Positions 26,501 to 40,700 of a DNA stretch of 64,000 bases are shown here, in pieces. The notes under the pieces were generated by a model. The model was given only the letters and a program-made list of their open reading frames with translations, made no database searches and was not told where the DNA came from. The stretch covers positions 1,252,501 through 1,316,500 of the forward strand of contig NC_086188.1 of NCBI RefSeq assembly GCF_023053635.1. The letters run 5' to 3'. The translations under genes and the position numbers were made by a program. Numbering within the stretch: the stretch's first letter is position 1; each line of letters opens with the position of its first letter. The stretch is from Elgaria multicarinata webbii (lineage: Eukaryota > Chordata > Lepidosauria > Squamata > Anguidae).

Positions 26501-29500
26501 AATTATTTTTCAGTAGTTAACTTTGAATCCTCCTGTATCTCTTTAGTCTAACATAAGAATTCCCAAATTAGGCTAATCCTTGTCAATTTCCCTTTGATGA
26601 CCCCAAGTTCCAGCATTCCTTGGTGAGGAGAGAAAATCCTCCCTACTGACCCTCTTTACACCTTCCATCGTTCGTGTCCTAAGGACTGGGAGTGTTCCGG
26701 TGGTGCTGGAATTATTTGAGACACGTGAGGAGCCCCTTCAGGCACCTAATTCCAGCTGGCAAATTGCCTCGCCATGGCCCTGTTTCGGACACACGCTAAA
26801 CTATGATATAGCATGACATAAAATGGCTTTGAGCAGAATTTCAAAGATATCAGCCTGAAGCTTACGCACATAACATTAAACCATAACTTGCGTTTAAATA
26901 GATAAACAATGGAATGAATCATTAAGAGTTTGAATGATAAAGGGAGGACAATAAGATAGAAAAGCATGCTAAGAGGGAGGTTTAAAAGGAGAACAGGGAG
27001 GTTTAAAAGGAGAACAGGGAGGTTTAAAAGGAGAACAGAGGTTTAAAAGGACTTAAGACCTGGTGCATGATTGCCAAGGTGTGTGTGCCTTTAGGGTTTC
27101 TTTTCCCCCCATTCAGGCCATTGGACTGGTTGGAGCACAGCTGGCCAGTCACTATGAAGAGACAAAAGAGAAACAAGCGTTTGAAGAATTAGTCACTGCG
27201 GCTGAATGGGGTATACAGCTCGGTAAACTTGGGGTGCGTGCTCCTTTTTACAATTGAATTTGGGACAAAGGGTTGGGCTGAGGAGTTATAGTGATTGCTG
27301 TTGACACCGTTTTAAACCGCATGGGAAGGTGTTTGCAGCTCAGGCCGTTTCCAGGCCAGGGGTGGGCGGGTGGGTCTTAACTGCTAACACTCCAAAGGGA
27401 CATTGTGCAGCACGCCGTCAGCACTTCCAGTTTCACATTTGGCCTTTTGTCTGCCGGTAGATCTCTTTTCAGAATGTCTTTACAATGCCGTCAGTGAGGA
27501 AGAAAGAACTTCTAAGAACATTGGTTCAGCATCCGAATATAGATACAGATCTCATATTAAAATACTGCCGGTAAGTCAGCTACGTGTCATTGTTGCAATA
27601 AAAATGCTGTTTAATCCCAAAAGCACAGAAACGGGAATGTTTTTCCGTTGGATTACCACCCCTAAGAAAAGTCTGTACATGTCACCAGTGTGATAGCAAA
27701 GGGCGGGCGCTGCAGACAAACGGAACACCCCTAGAAAGATCTACAGATTGTTTCCGTGGATAATAAAGAATTGTACCCTAAAGATTATGAATATTGTAAA
27801 TAATGTGTGTTGCGATGTTAGCAACTTTGTATTTTGTAATGGTCTTTGTGCCACAAACAAATAAACTATACATTCACTGGCAAGAAAAGTCTGTGTTTAA
27901 AAGTAAAACACATCTTCCCCGTCCTTCTTTTATACGGAAATACACTCCCTGATGGTCTCATTGGTCTTCTGAATGAGGTTGTGTTTCCCCTCCTGCCCCC
28001 GTCCCCCTTTCCAGCACGTTCCTGTTGGATACTGACACAGCGTTGCAGCTCTGCATCGAAGCGTGCCTCCAGAGCACCAGTGCAAGTCCGGCTGAAGGAG
28101 AGCCTGTGGGGGACCCTGGGAAGCAGCCAGCCCAGGCCTCAGCAGTGGCCAGAGCTGCGGAAATAATCCCCCTCCTGAGCAACACCGGCGGGTTGGTTGC
28201 AAGTCTCAGCGCGATGCTCCAGAAGGTAGAGCCCCGCAAAATGCATGTGCTGCGTTCCCACCCCCAAACCTTTATTTATTTATTTATTTAAGCATTTTTA
28301 TGCCGCCATACAGCCAGAAAAGGCTCTCACGGCGGCTTACAAAAGTATTTCTTGACAATCCCTGCCCACAGGCTTACAATCTAAAAGACATGACACAAAA
28401 GGAAAGGGGATTGGGAGGGAGGAGGAGGAGCCTTTCTCCTTGCACAGAACAGGAAGACAGTCATTACAGGAATGAGACCAACCACCACTCCACACACCCC
28501 ATTTAACTCCTGCCCTGCAAGTAACCCATCAGGTTCCACAAGGCCCATCGCAGGAGCTCTTTCCGCTCAAGGGCCAAAGTCCATTTCGGAGATATTCATG
28601 TTCGAAGGGGGAAAAGGCGGGACCAAAACACCCAGCCTATCGTAGCTCAGATGCAGCTTCACCTCGTTTAGAATGGGGCGGGGTGTGTGTGAAAAACTGT
28701 ACAAAAACTTGCTAACTACCAAACAACGGGGTGGTGGGCTCATGTGGGGAATGCCAGAGGGCCGGCTTGGGACCCCAGATGGGCCAGGGTTGCACCCCTG
28801 AAGTTCTGCAGCTGTGCTCCAGAACAAATACCGTTTCTCTGAGACTCCGTTATAGAGCAGAGGTGTCCACTGTTATGAACTTCCAAGAGCCGCTACCTAA
28901 CCTTTGCATGGCCAAGAGCCACACGTGGCACATAACTTACCACCTGCCCTTGAACTTGGGATAGAAACTCTTTTGGGTTGATGAGCACTTAAGGCTAGGG
29001 TCCATCTGAACCAGGGTTCGAATCTGATTGGCTGTGATACAACCCGGTTCGCAGTAACTGTGGGAAAGGCTAGCAGAGGAAGTGCCGGAGGCGGCGCTCG
29101 TGCTTGATGGCGGAGGGCCTGGGCGACGGGGCGGGAGTGAGGATATGTTCCTGTCACCACAAACAAGGGGCGAGCTGCCGTTATGTCTCCCGGAGTGCCT
29201 CCCGGAGTGCACGTCCGTTTTGCCAGCTTTGTAACCAGGAATTAACTGTTCACTTTGGTTCTTCTGTGTGTGTGCGTTTTTTCCACTTGCTCCCAATCCC
29301 TGAAACAGCTTGATCCATACGACTACGAAACTATTGAAAGTCTTCTGATGGTTATGGAAAGGGCTGGTGGGGAGGCAGCGGACATCCCGTTGAATCAGGT
29401 AAGGTGATGAGGATGGCTGTGCTTGCCTCATTGCAGCCTGGCCTTTCAAAGGCTGTCGGCCACTTGTTGGATTATTCTTGCTGGTGTGGCAGAAAATGCT

Positions 29501-31748
29501 CGATTATGGAGAGAAACTCTAGAAACACCTGGTGTTGTCCCCAGTGGGATGGATCCAATGTTAGTCCAACAAGTCCTGATCATTTCGGTGGGTCTACTTT
29601 AAGTAGGGCTAACATCGGATTCAACCTAAATTCGCCAAGCTTGCACATTGTTTTAACTGTATTAATTGGTTTTGCTGCTTTTAAATTCCATACTGGTTTT
29701 AGCTTGATCAATGATTTAATTTGTTTTTAGTTGTGTATATTTATTGTTCTATATTGTTGTATAATTTTATCTGTACGCCGCCCTGAGATCCTAGCGATAT
29801 AGGGCGGGATATAAATGTTTTAATAAGTAAATAGAATAAACCTCTGGAGCAGTAACATGCTTGTCCCTGTGTCCCAGTTCAAAAGTGTGGACTTCACAGG
29901 CCTTTCCTGAATGTCACATTCTTCAATAGCCCTGCCTGAGTTGCGTCCCTGTTCCACGGGTGCATCCGTCCGTCTGTCTGTCTGTTGGCCTCCCTCAAAC
30001 GCTGGCTCTTTAAGCGGGGCGATGGGGAAGCCCTGCCAGCTTTCGTTCTCGTCTGTCCCTCCAGGCCCTGATGCTCATTAAACACCTGAAATCCTACCGA
30101 AGGACGTCCGCACCTGGAGAGTTGGAACAGCAGTTTGCCCTTGAACAAGCGGTCCCTCTGTCGCCAGCGGCTCAGATGAGGCTGCCCTTCCACCTCATCT
30201 TCTTCAGAACGTCACAGTGCTTCTGGAAAGTCATTTGTAAGTTGGCTAAACACTTCTTCTTCCTCCTCTTTTTATTATTTTTTAAACCTTTGCGAGAGAG
30301 ATGCATTTTGATGGCCTAACTCGTTCAGGAAATCATTCCTGGCTTCTTTTTCTTTTCCAGCTGTAGAGCTCAGTGAAGAATCATTCCCAAACCTTCTTTT
30401 GATCTCCAAACTGATGAAGGTAATGATGGCCATGCTGTGGTTCTTGTTCGAACGTGTGGAATTAGCTCTCCCTGGAGGGAATGAGGAGTATGAACTTAGG
30501 TCAGGGGTGGGGAACATCAAGTCCAGCCCCTTGAGGTACCCCAAATGGCCACGTCTCCTCCCAAACACCAAACTGCTTCTGTGCTGTTTTCCTCCATTCT
30601 GAAAAGTGGAAATACGCCTCTCTCTGAAGCCTCTGCCAATGGCAGCGAGAACTTTAAGCTGCATTGTGCCGGAGTGTTTTGAATTCCCCCCTCCCCCGCC
30701 CCCTTTGTCGTTCAGCCCTGCCCATCACTGGAATGTGGTCCCCGAGAGGTTTTCCAGAATGGAATTCAGCCCGTGGGCTGAAACAGCTTCCTCGCTCCTG
30801 GCTTAGGTGAAAGAGGAGCCTGGATTGGTCCCCTTGTCATGGCCCTAGGCAGAGGGAAGCGTGCTGCTAGGGCTCAGGCAGGCCGTGGAAGAGCACCCAG
30901 GCCCCAAAGGGCTGCCCCCTCTTCCGTCCCTAGCCCCAGCCAGGGGGCTTTGGGTTGCCCTGAAAATTGCATTTGTATCCATTACTGTAAACCGCCCAGA
31001 GAGCTTTGGCTGTGGGGCAATACAGAAACAAAACAGCCACTTGCCCTCTGGCCTCATCGTGCTGCTGTTTGAAGCCAGGTTTGGTCCACAATAAAGCATG
31101 AATCGTGGATGGAGGAGCTGACCCGGCCTCTGTGACTGAGGCCTGGGTGGAGGAGCTAAGAGGAACTGATACCTCTCAGCTTTGTCCACCGGAGTTTGAA
31201 GGAACACTATTTGCCTAGCGCAAAATGGGGGGAGGGGAATGGAATGGAGTATCCTGGAAGCGGATGTGGCTGGTCAGGAGAAGTCCGCACTGCCACATTT
31301 TGTTGTAGTTCCCCCTGGCTGTGCCCTTCTAGTCATTGCAGTAGGAAGACCTTGCTCTACCCGTTTGGCTTTTGTTGTTCTCCACCCCAAGGTCTCGCTG
31401 GACGTCCTCTACGTGTCTACAGCCACCCACGTGTTCCAAGAAAAGCTGAAGCCGAAAATGTTGGACAAGACGAGAACTGGATGTTTGCTGGTGGCTAACC
31501 AGGAGATGGCCAAACCCATACAGACCATCCAGTCTTGCCTGCTCTCTATCGCTAACCCAGAATGGGCCACCGCCCTTGCCTACAAGATCGCTCAAGATAT
31601 TCCCACAGGTACGGAGAGGCTCTGTTCGTTGGTCTGGCCTCCCCGCTTGAGCCGGAAAGGAACGAATCGCCCGCTTCGCGTTCCCACGCTGAGGTTTGCC
31701 ATAGCAGCTGGGCTTTGAAAATGAAGCTCTAACGTCTAAGCAAAGAGG

Positions 31749-31793
<45 letters not shown>

Positions 31794-34700
31794 AGAGTGT
31801 TAGAGAGGGAGAGCTCCATATTTACCATCATTTTTAATTTTCCCTCTCAATCTCCAGGGCCCATCAAAGTCGAGGCTTTGAAAACCTGTCTCAGCTTAGC
31901 TGAAAAATGGCTGAAGAATACAACTGTGACGGTATTGATTCGTGCATCACAAAGCCCTCTGTGTGGATATTATTATTATTATTATTATTATTATTTATTT
32001 ATATAGCACCATCAATGTACATGGTGCTGTACAGAGTAAAACAGTAAATAGCAAGACCCTGCCGCATAGGCTTACAATCTAATAAAATCATAGTAAAACA
32101 ATAAGGAGGGGAAGAGAATGCAAACAGGCACAGGGTAGGGTAAGCAGGCACTGGGTAGGGAAAAACTAACAGTAGAAAGTAACAGTAACAGAAAGTAACA
32201 GAAAGTAACAGGATATTCACAGGGCAGTTTTGAGTTACATCTGTGTGGGTGTATAATATAAAATGCCAATGCCCAGCGCTCTGTTCCATGGCAGAGGACC
32301 CATGAAACGACCTGGGAGCAGGGCTGTGTAGGTGATTCTGGAGTAGATTGAGGCTTCTCCCCATTCATTCCTATGGAGGAAAGTCAAGCTTCCTGTGGAG
32401 ATCTGCAATGGGCTGGTTCACACGATCACAACAGCTGAACACACAATGGGCTTCTTTCAGCCACGGCAGCTTGTGGTGTGTGCTGGCAGCCATGTTTAAT
32501 ATTCCACCCCCAGTGAGGGTTCCTCCCTCCTCCCCCACGCCCCCTGGCCTGGTAGCCTCCAGGCCATGGGGCAAGGCTGGGGAGGGGGCTGTGGGGGGAC
32601 CCCTGCTTCACACGGGCCAACTGAACTTACAGCTTTTCCTGGCCACGCCGTCCTGCTGGCCTTCTTGCTTTTGTTCTCTTCCCATTTGTTTGGGAACAGG
32701 GCCTCTAGGTTCTGCTTGTCCCAAAATCTGCTCTGTCTTTTGATCAAGGATGAGTCTCGCGAGAAGGCCCGCCTGCACCTGAAGAAGCTGCAGGGGCAAC
32801 ACCAGAGATCCGCGACCGAGGCTGTGCTGACAGCCCACGCGCTGGACTCGGAGGGCCACCGGAAGCTCCTGGGGAAGCCAGCCAACCTGGTTGTCCTGCT
32901 GTATCAGCACAACAGCATCGTCGAAAGAGTTCAGAATCCAGTGGGCGGAGATTACCCAGGTAAGCCAGCGCCGCCGCCACCTCCTCCTCCTCTTTCCTCC
33001 TCCTCCGCCCCCTTGCAGGAACCAGCTCCAAAGGGCCGGACAATTTGCCCTTTGACCAGCAAAGGACCCACCGTGCCCACAATCACCCAGCATTGTCCAG
33101 GCTGTCTGGCAGTGGCTCCCCCGGGATTCATCCTTACCGGGGGAGGGGGCCCCCACAGCTTAGCCTTGATGCCAGCCCTGGTCATGCTGTTTTCAGATTG
33201 GGGTGGGGGGAATCAAATGGCAGGCGAGGCAGGAAGGTTTTATCAGATTCCTCAAAAGTACTGTCTTTGCGCTTGTGTAGATATCCATGCTGCAGCTAAG
33301 GAGATCGCTGAAATTAACAACCTCGATATGAAGAAAATATGGGGCTTGTTGCTAGAAAGGTGGCTGTTTCCAAATGTACTCCCAGCGGAGGTAAGTGCCT
33401 CCCCCCCTAAGAGGAACCGGTCTTGTTGTAGGTGCTGAACTTGTAGCTTAGAACAGCCTTACCCCACCTGGCACCCTCCAGGTGTGTTGGACTGCAAGTC
33501 ACAGCGCTCCCAGCCAGCCCAGCCTATGATGGGCGCGGCAGCCCATGACACCAGGTTTGAAGTACACCTGCGTCACACTGACCTGGAGCCACCATATCAG
33601 AAGCACCCAAGAAGGACGCCGCGGGATGAGAGGCCAGAGCGCCCCCATCCCACCTCCGATCTGGAGGCAAGGCTCTGCCATTCACAGTCTAGTCATACCC
33701 TTGCCAATTTCTAGATTTAACTGGATAATAACCTGCTTGTAGAAGTGCAAGTCTGTCCTAGGAAGAAAACGTCAATTCACCTCCCGTGGGTGACTGCACC
33801 CTGCACTTGGACGTTGCCAGAGGGGCAGAGCCACTGCTCAAGAAGAGCAGGGGCTTTTCACCTGCCCAAATGAAAAAAACAGGCTGCTTGCAGCGTCCAG
33901 GTTCCACATCCCAGCAAAGCACTGGGCCTCACTCTGGCCTAGCATCTCCGTCGTGTCCTTGAAAGTTAGCTTCCCAAAATCTCACTGTTCTACTTTCCGT
34001 TTATTTTTTAAAAGAAAACGCCCGAGGTCTCTGACAGCATCCAAGAAGACGAAGACCTCAAGAGGTGAGGGCATCCAGTCCAGATGCAAACCTTGCAGGC
34101 CACAACAGGGTAGAGCTGGGAGGACAGGCGAGGACGAAAATGTATTTTTCAAAATCCTGCTGGGTTGACTTGTCAATGCTTCCTTAAAAGCTTGTGCTTC
34201 CAGGACTTCCTAATTTCAGTTTGCATGATGGAATTAAAAGGGCAGCTTTACGTACGGAATAAAACCATCTACTTTGGTGCAATTGGAAGCTTGCATAGAA
34301 AGAAAAAAATGTTTTTGTTTTTGCAGAGTTCTGTACCTCCTTCAGCTTCACCCAGTAGATTACTGCTTAAGAATCCTTTACGAATGTACAACATCTGCAA
34401 CGTCGGTAAGTTTTTATACATGCAAATCAAACCAGCCGGTAGCGAAGTCTAATATGGCCATGCCGACTTGTGCCGATCAACAGTGGGTTTTAAGTCCCTT
34501 CTCTCAGTCCTGCCACCGTGGGAGGCACGTTTGGTGGGCATGTGCCTCTCCCGGGCTCTGCAGCTCCCTGCTGAAAGAGGTGAGGTGGGCTCCCTCTTTG
34601 CTAGCCTTCCGGCCACCAGCAAGGCTGTGTTTATCCCAGCCGGCCTTTGGCACGTACGCTGGTCTCTTGCTGGGGAACGCTCTCCCCAGCGAGGTCCGGC

Positions 34701-37700
34701 TGGCGCCAACACGGCCATCTTTCTAGCGCCAGGTTAAGACTTTCTCTACTCCCAGGCATTGGATGGCATATTTCGGGGCATTTTAATTTTTATCAGTCCC
34801 TGGTAGATTTGTTTTTAACTTGTTTTCAATGTTAAAGATTTTGTATTGTATTTTTATCATGTTGTGAACCGCCTCTCGGGTGGCCTAGAAGTGTAATGAC
34901 TGAATGAGGCGGCTTCTCATGGTCTGGGTTCTTTTTTTAAATTCTTTTACTGTTGTGTTTTTATTGTATTTTTATGACCGTTTTGACTATGTTTATTTTA
35001 ATCCTGATTTTATTATTGTTATTAGTCACCTTGAGCTTCATATTTTTGGTGGAAAAGCAAGCTGTAAATCAAATACAAAAAATTAACTTCTGAGCTATCA
35101 TGAAGGGCGGCCCCTCAGCAGCGCGCCTCTCGGGCCCTGTGGGATCGCTTGGGCAACAGCCGCTTCCACTCCACGGCTGCCTTTGCACGAGTGGGGCCTT
35201 CTACAAGGCCCCAAGAGTTGCATCTCTGCTTTTACGTGCTGTTAAAGGGCAGGCTGAATAAACCAGGGAAAGGACCGCGTGCTTCACTGATGGATTCCTT
35301 CCTTCCTTCCTTTCTCCCCGCCCCCATCCCAGCCTATTGGGCTCACCCAGCTGACCTTTGCTCACAGAAGCCGGGCCCTCAAGTGTCTGCTCTACTTGGC
35401 TGATCCTTGCGCCATCGAGTCACTCTTCAAAAAGCCCATTCAGAAAGTGACGTAAGTGTGGAGTCTTGTTTTCCTTTTGACATAGAAAGTGTCTAACGGA
35501 ACTTCCTAAAACTCGGCGTTCGCTCCCCTCCAGCACAGGATGCGTGAAGATCCGTTCTTATTCCTCCATTGACTGACTGTGGTCAACAGACCAGAAATAA
35601 AGATGAGCAAAGCCCAAAAACAATAAATACAAAGCAAAGTATAACAGCATAGGTACCATCAGCCCGATATATATAGGAGGCTGCCTTAGACAGAGTGTGG
35701 CCCTGGGTCCACCTAGCCCAGTATTGCCAGCACTGACTGGCAACCACTGCTTCCCAGGGTTTCAGGCCAGATTCTTTCCTCACCCGACCTGGAGATGCCG
35801 CTGATGATTGAACCGGGGACCTCCTGTGGAAAAGGCAGGTGCCCCCGGCCCCTCACTGAACTCGAGCTTCCTCCTCAAACAGTGAATGACCGGGGGTAAT
35901 CCCCTGAAATCACCCTTCCGGGGTCAAAGCATGACTTGCTTCCTTGTTGTAATTGCCATTGATCAACTCCCCTTCTTCCTCACCCCATTCTTTATCCTCA
36001 TAACAACCCTGCAAGGTAGGCTAGGCTGAGAAATGGCGATTGGCCCAAGGCCCCTCCCGGTAAGCTTTGTGGCCGAGCAGGGATTTGTATCCGATGCTCC
36101 CTGACCGGTGAATGATACTCTAGCAGCGACATCCTTTTGGAACGGCTTTTGCAGCTGCGATCCAATCCATGAACTGCTGGCCAGGGAAGGCAAGGCCGGG
36201 GGGGGGGGGGGGGGGGGGCTGGGCACGGAATACCACACTGTTGCTCAGTGGGATGTTGGTATCTTAAAAGGGGCTCCATCTGCACAGCCCCAAGTGAGGC
36301 AGGCCCACGAGCGGGAGTCATTCACACGTGCGGTTCCGTATCAAGCTCAGTGCCCCCCCCCCCCCCGTGGCTGACTCTCCTCTGTTTCCATTTTTTGCAG
36401 AAATGCAACCGTCATGTTTATATTAGCAGACGAGTTTAGGATAACCGCACTCAGGTAACCTCAGTTGCAGTAAATGCAGATTTTTTCTTGGTTTTTTTAA
36501 CAGGCATTTCCTGAAGTGCTTAATTTACCTCAGTGAACTTGAAATTCTGAATGTTCCCTACACCTACGAGTCGTTCCATAGCACTCCCAAGGAAGGAATG
36601 ATCAAAGGATTGTGGAAAAATCACAGCCATCAACCCATGGTAATATTGCTGGGGTGTTGGAGGTGGGGGGTTAGATGCGAGGGGGGACAGGAGGCCGCGA
36701 ATGCAGCATGTGGGGCAGCCGAGCCTTTCCCTGTGGGATAGCAGGGAACGTGGATAAACAGCAGGGTTTTGAGGGGCTCCTGTCACAATCTTGTGGGCTT
36801 TCGTTTTTCTTTTTCTTTAAATGCACAGCAGTGTATAAAGGAGACAGCCGGGAGCACAGACTATGTATTATTAGGACAGAGTAATCAAAGGTTGGCCTTG
36901 AAATAAAAGGCTATTAAATTCTACTTGAGGTTTTACAGATATTGATGAATAGTCTTCTCAATAAGTTAACTTTACCTTGGAGCAATTTCTTAAGAGTAAA
37001 GAGGGTGTTAATGAAATGGTTTTGTGTTGTTCTCATTACTTTCAGGCTGTGAAATTAGTGGCAGAGCTTAGTTTGGATTACAAGGTGCATGATCCCCAAC
37101 TGTGGAATGGGTTGCTGCAGAAGCTAATGAGCTTTGATATGGTAAGTGGAGTTTTTTTCTTACCTGGGACAAATTTGTGTATACTCTGCTAAGTTACAGT
37201 GTAAAACAAGTTACCTGGTGCCTGTGCAGATATTAGTTATATTTGGTTACATTTTCCAGTTGCAAAATGAGGGAAGAAAATTTAAAGATAATTAATATTG
37301 ACATTCAGGCATATGTGGATTGATTAAAAGAAGAGATTTAATGAGAACAGAGGAATTAACAGCACAATTCTATCTATATCTATACAGAAGCAAGTTCAAT
37401 GGGACTTACTCCCAGGTAACCTGTTATAGCATTGCAGCAGCCGTAGGAAATTGCAGGTCCGATATCTGTGGGGATTCCCATTTAAGTTACTAGTTTACTA
37501 TAAAGGCAAGACCATAGTTATCTATAATCTGGAGGAAGGATGGTTGTTCTAGATTATATTGTGGAAGTTTAAGAAATAGATCAAGGGGTAGAATTAGTAT
37601 GTGTGTCCAGTGCTCCAAAACATCTGGTTAACCTTTTCATTTGCTTCATTTATGAACTCTGGAAAACTTGGTGGTGATGGGTTTTTTTTTCGAACCACCC

Positions 37701-40700
37701 CAAACACTGCAAAGGGGAAAAGACTTAACACAACTTTTATCAGTGGGTCCAATAGCTCCATTTTATGGCACAAAATACCAGTTTCTAGCTTTGAGTTCCA
37801 CGGTATGTTTATCACAGAATTGTGATCTATCATGTAATTTTGGGGGGGGGGGGGTTTCATTGGCTTCGCTGACTAAATTTAAAGAGTTCAAACTTTCAGC
37901 AAGTCCGCATAAAGTGGCTATTTACAGAAGCACTATTTACTATGTGCACACAACCCTTTAAAATGCCTTGTTTGTTTCAGATCCATTATATGAGGAAGGT
38001 TTTAGCAGAGATTACTGAGGTCTCTTCGTTATGGCAGGTGCGTGTAATCTTTTCCTAGCTGGATCCCGTGCTTAGCTTTAAAAAGAAATAAGTGTAGTCA
38101 TAGCTTTGCTTTTGATGAGGGTGCAGCCGTTCTTTTCTGCCTGCGAGCTGAATATCACCGCGGCTTTAGAACCTTTAATATCTGCAGGTCACTGGAGGTG
38201 CAGGGGGCCTCCATGCAACCGTGCCCCTTCCTTCGGCCTAGGCCGGTGAGACAGCTGCCTCCCACCACCAGACAGAGATGGCCTGGCCTTGGCGATCCAT
38301 ACTCTGGTAACCCCCAGATTAGATTACTGTAATGCCCTATATGTAGGTTTTGGTTGGACAAGGAGGACTCAAGTACTTGGAGGTGGGGTAAGGGTTATCT
38401 GCTTGCCAGGAAACTTCTACCCCTTCTTTGGCACTTTGCAAATTTAAAGCCCGTTGCATCCGAGGGCCAGAGTGACCTCTGGACCCAGTAATAATTATGC
38501 TGCTTTGGTCTCAGTGCACTTTCTGCACCAGCTCTTGTCATGCAAAGTCACTGTAACCTGTGCACTTGATCCTATGCATAATGCCTTACCCTGCAGGGCT
38601 GGGTAGTAGGTTAGGACATTCAGTAGCTGGATTTTTCATTGGCTTGGTTGGGACCGAGGGTGACTGGGCTCCTCTTCTCCCAGAACCGGCTTCTGTTAGC
38701 AGCCGTTCTACCTGGCAGCGGAGGGAGAGGTGAGACAGAGTGATCCGTTCTATTCGCTCGGCGGAGGCCCCAGGCAAGCACGCTTCTCCTCTCCTAGAAC
38801 GATCTCCGTCCTTGACCATTCTGCCTGGTCGCACAACATTTTTGGAACTATGCGAAGAATTAAAGCCTGAATTTGCTTGTCTTCCTGTTCCCCCTCTCCC
38901 CATTTCCCCCCTTTGTATCGTCTCTGTTAGATTGTAAGCTTGCAGGCCAGGACGAGGTCGTTCTTGTGTCATCGAGAAAAATAGCGGAGTTTTTTGTTTG
39001 TTTTTAACAAATACATCCATTAAAATAGTTTAACTTGACCTATGCATTCACAAATGGAAATAACCTTGGCACGTTTCACAGAATTCTCTCAGGCGTTTTA
39101 AAATGCATTTTAACTTTCCACAGATTCCAAACTTCAGCCGAGCCTGGCGAAGTGCTGTTCTGGCACCGTGTCTCTCAGGTGAGCGTTGTTACTTTGCGCT
39201 CTCTAAATCTTTATGCCTTCAAATCATCAGGTGGAACAGTTGTGAGTTTTTAGGTAGAGCTGTATCTATTCCACATTTCGGCAGAAGTGCAGAAAAGCCA
39301 TTGAATTGGAGAGTGGATGCAGAAAGCGTCTGGGAATGCTTGCTTAGAAACCAGAAAGAGGTTCAACAGGGTCTTCCTCAGCCATGAGGTAGACTCCGGT
39401 GGGGATTCAATGGCTTGAAATACTTCTGTACCTCTCCCCACGACCACTAAAAGCAGAATACGGTGACCGTCTTATGCCTGCCTGCTTTCAGGTGGATTCT
39501 TGCATTGAGCAGGGGGGTTGGACCCGATGGCTTTATAGGCCCCTTCCAACTCTGCTATTCTATGATTCTAGATAAGTCCCATTGAACTAAATTTGACTTA
39601 CAAGCAAACATGCAGAGTTTGCACTGTCAACCATGGAGATTTTCATAACTTAATTGGGTTTGGGATTGAAGCTGATAGTCAGGAGATTCAGGGCAGACAA
39701 AGTACTTTTTCACGGAATGCATAATTAGAGTATGGCATTTAAAAGTCACAAGATGTGGTACTTAGACGGCTTAAAAGGAGACTAGACAAATGGATGGAGG
39801 ACGGTTAGCGGGGATGTGCTCAAGGCGTTCCATTGCTGTTCAGCGTGAGCATCCTGGAGGCTTCTGCCTGGGCACTGTGCGAAACAGGATGTGGGGCGAG
39901 AAGGGCCCTGCAGCAAGGCACTCCTTAATCCCTTATGGTGCGGGGTCTGCACATATAGCTCTGATTCTAACCCTACTCATGTATTTGGCTGTATATATTT
40001 GCTTAAATGCAGTGTAGAATCTGACCATACTATCACAGTAGTCATACATTACAACGGTCAGTAGTTTCTCTCCTGGGAAAAGGGTAGTCCTCTACAGAGC
40101 AGGAGGAAACTGATCTATGAAACAAGACAAAATGCAACATGAAAATCCTTTTCCTGTGTGTCTGTTTTTTTGTTTCTAAAGCTTCATATCCACCAAACAC
40201 TAGTCAACAGGAAGCATGCTATGAGTCTTTCAAAACGCTGTTGAGGTAAGTAAGGAAACTCCGGGGGGCGGTGAGGGGAAATAGACATAAAAATGTCATA
40301 TAAGGATTAAAAATTCTAGCTCTGTGTGCAGAACAAGGTGTTTGAATGAACAGCACCACTTCAAACTACAAGTGAAGGGTGCCACTTTTGAATGATCTCC
40401 TGTGTAAAAGAACTAAGACATCGGGGAGAAAGAGATCACTTTTTTTTAGTGCATTAAAAACACACACCTGCCAATAACAACAACAGCAACAACATGTCCC
40501 TTGCCTGCTGTGCTGGCTTTTTATTCCCAGGGTCTATTTAATGTGAAGGAGCATTTTAAAAATGTGGTTTTTTACAACACTCTTGCAGTCTATTCTGCTC
40601 TCTCTGCTGGCTACACGTGGAGATTAGACCTGGGATAAGAGATTATCAAAATATACATGAAAAAAACAACTCAGCCAAGATAACCTTACATGATTTAAAA

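Noticed and set aside
26972-27055. Possible CRISPR-like array
   Set aside because: Units are contiguous with no spacers, in a vertebrate intron: a minisatellite.
28937-29449. 170-codon frame on the - strand
   Set aside because: Overlaps KNTC1 exon k39 in antisense within GC-rich sequence; no recognisable protein.
32566-33438. Open frame of 290 codons on the + strand
   Set aside because: It is KNTC1 exons k44 and k45 read through GC-rich introns in which no stop happens to fall. The splice sites and human homology limit the coding parts to 32749-32959 and 33281-33390.
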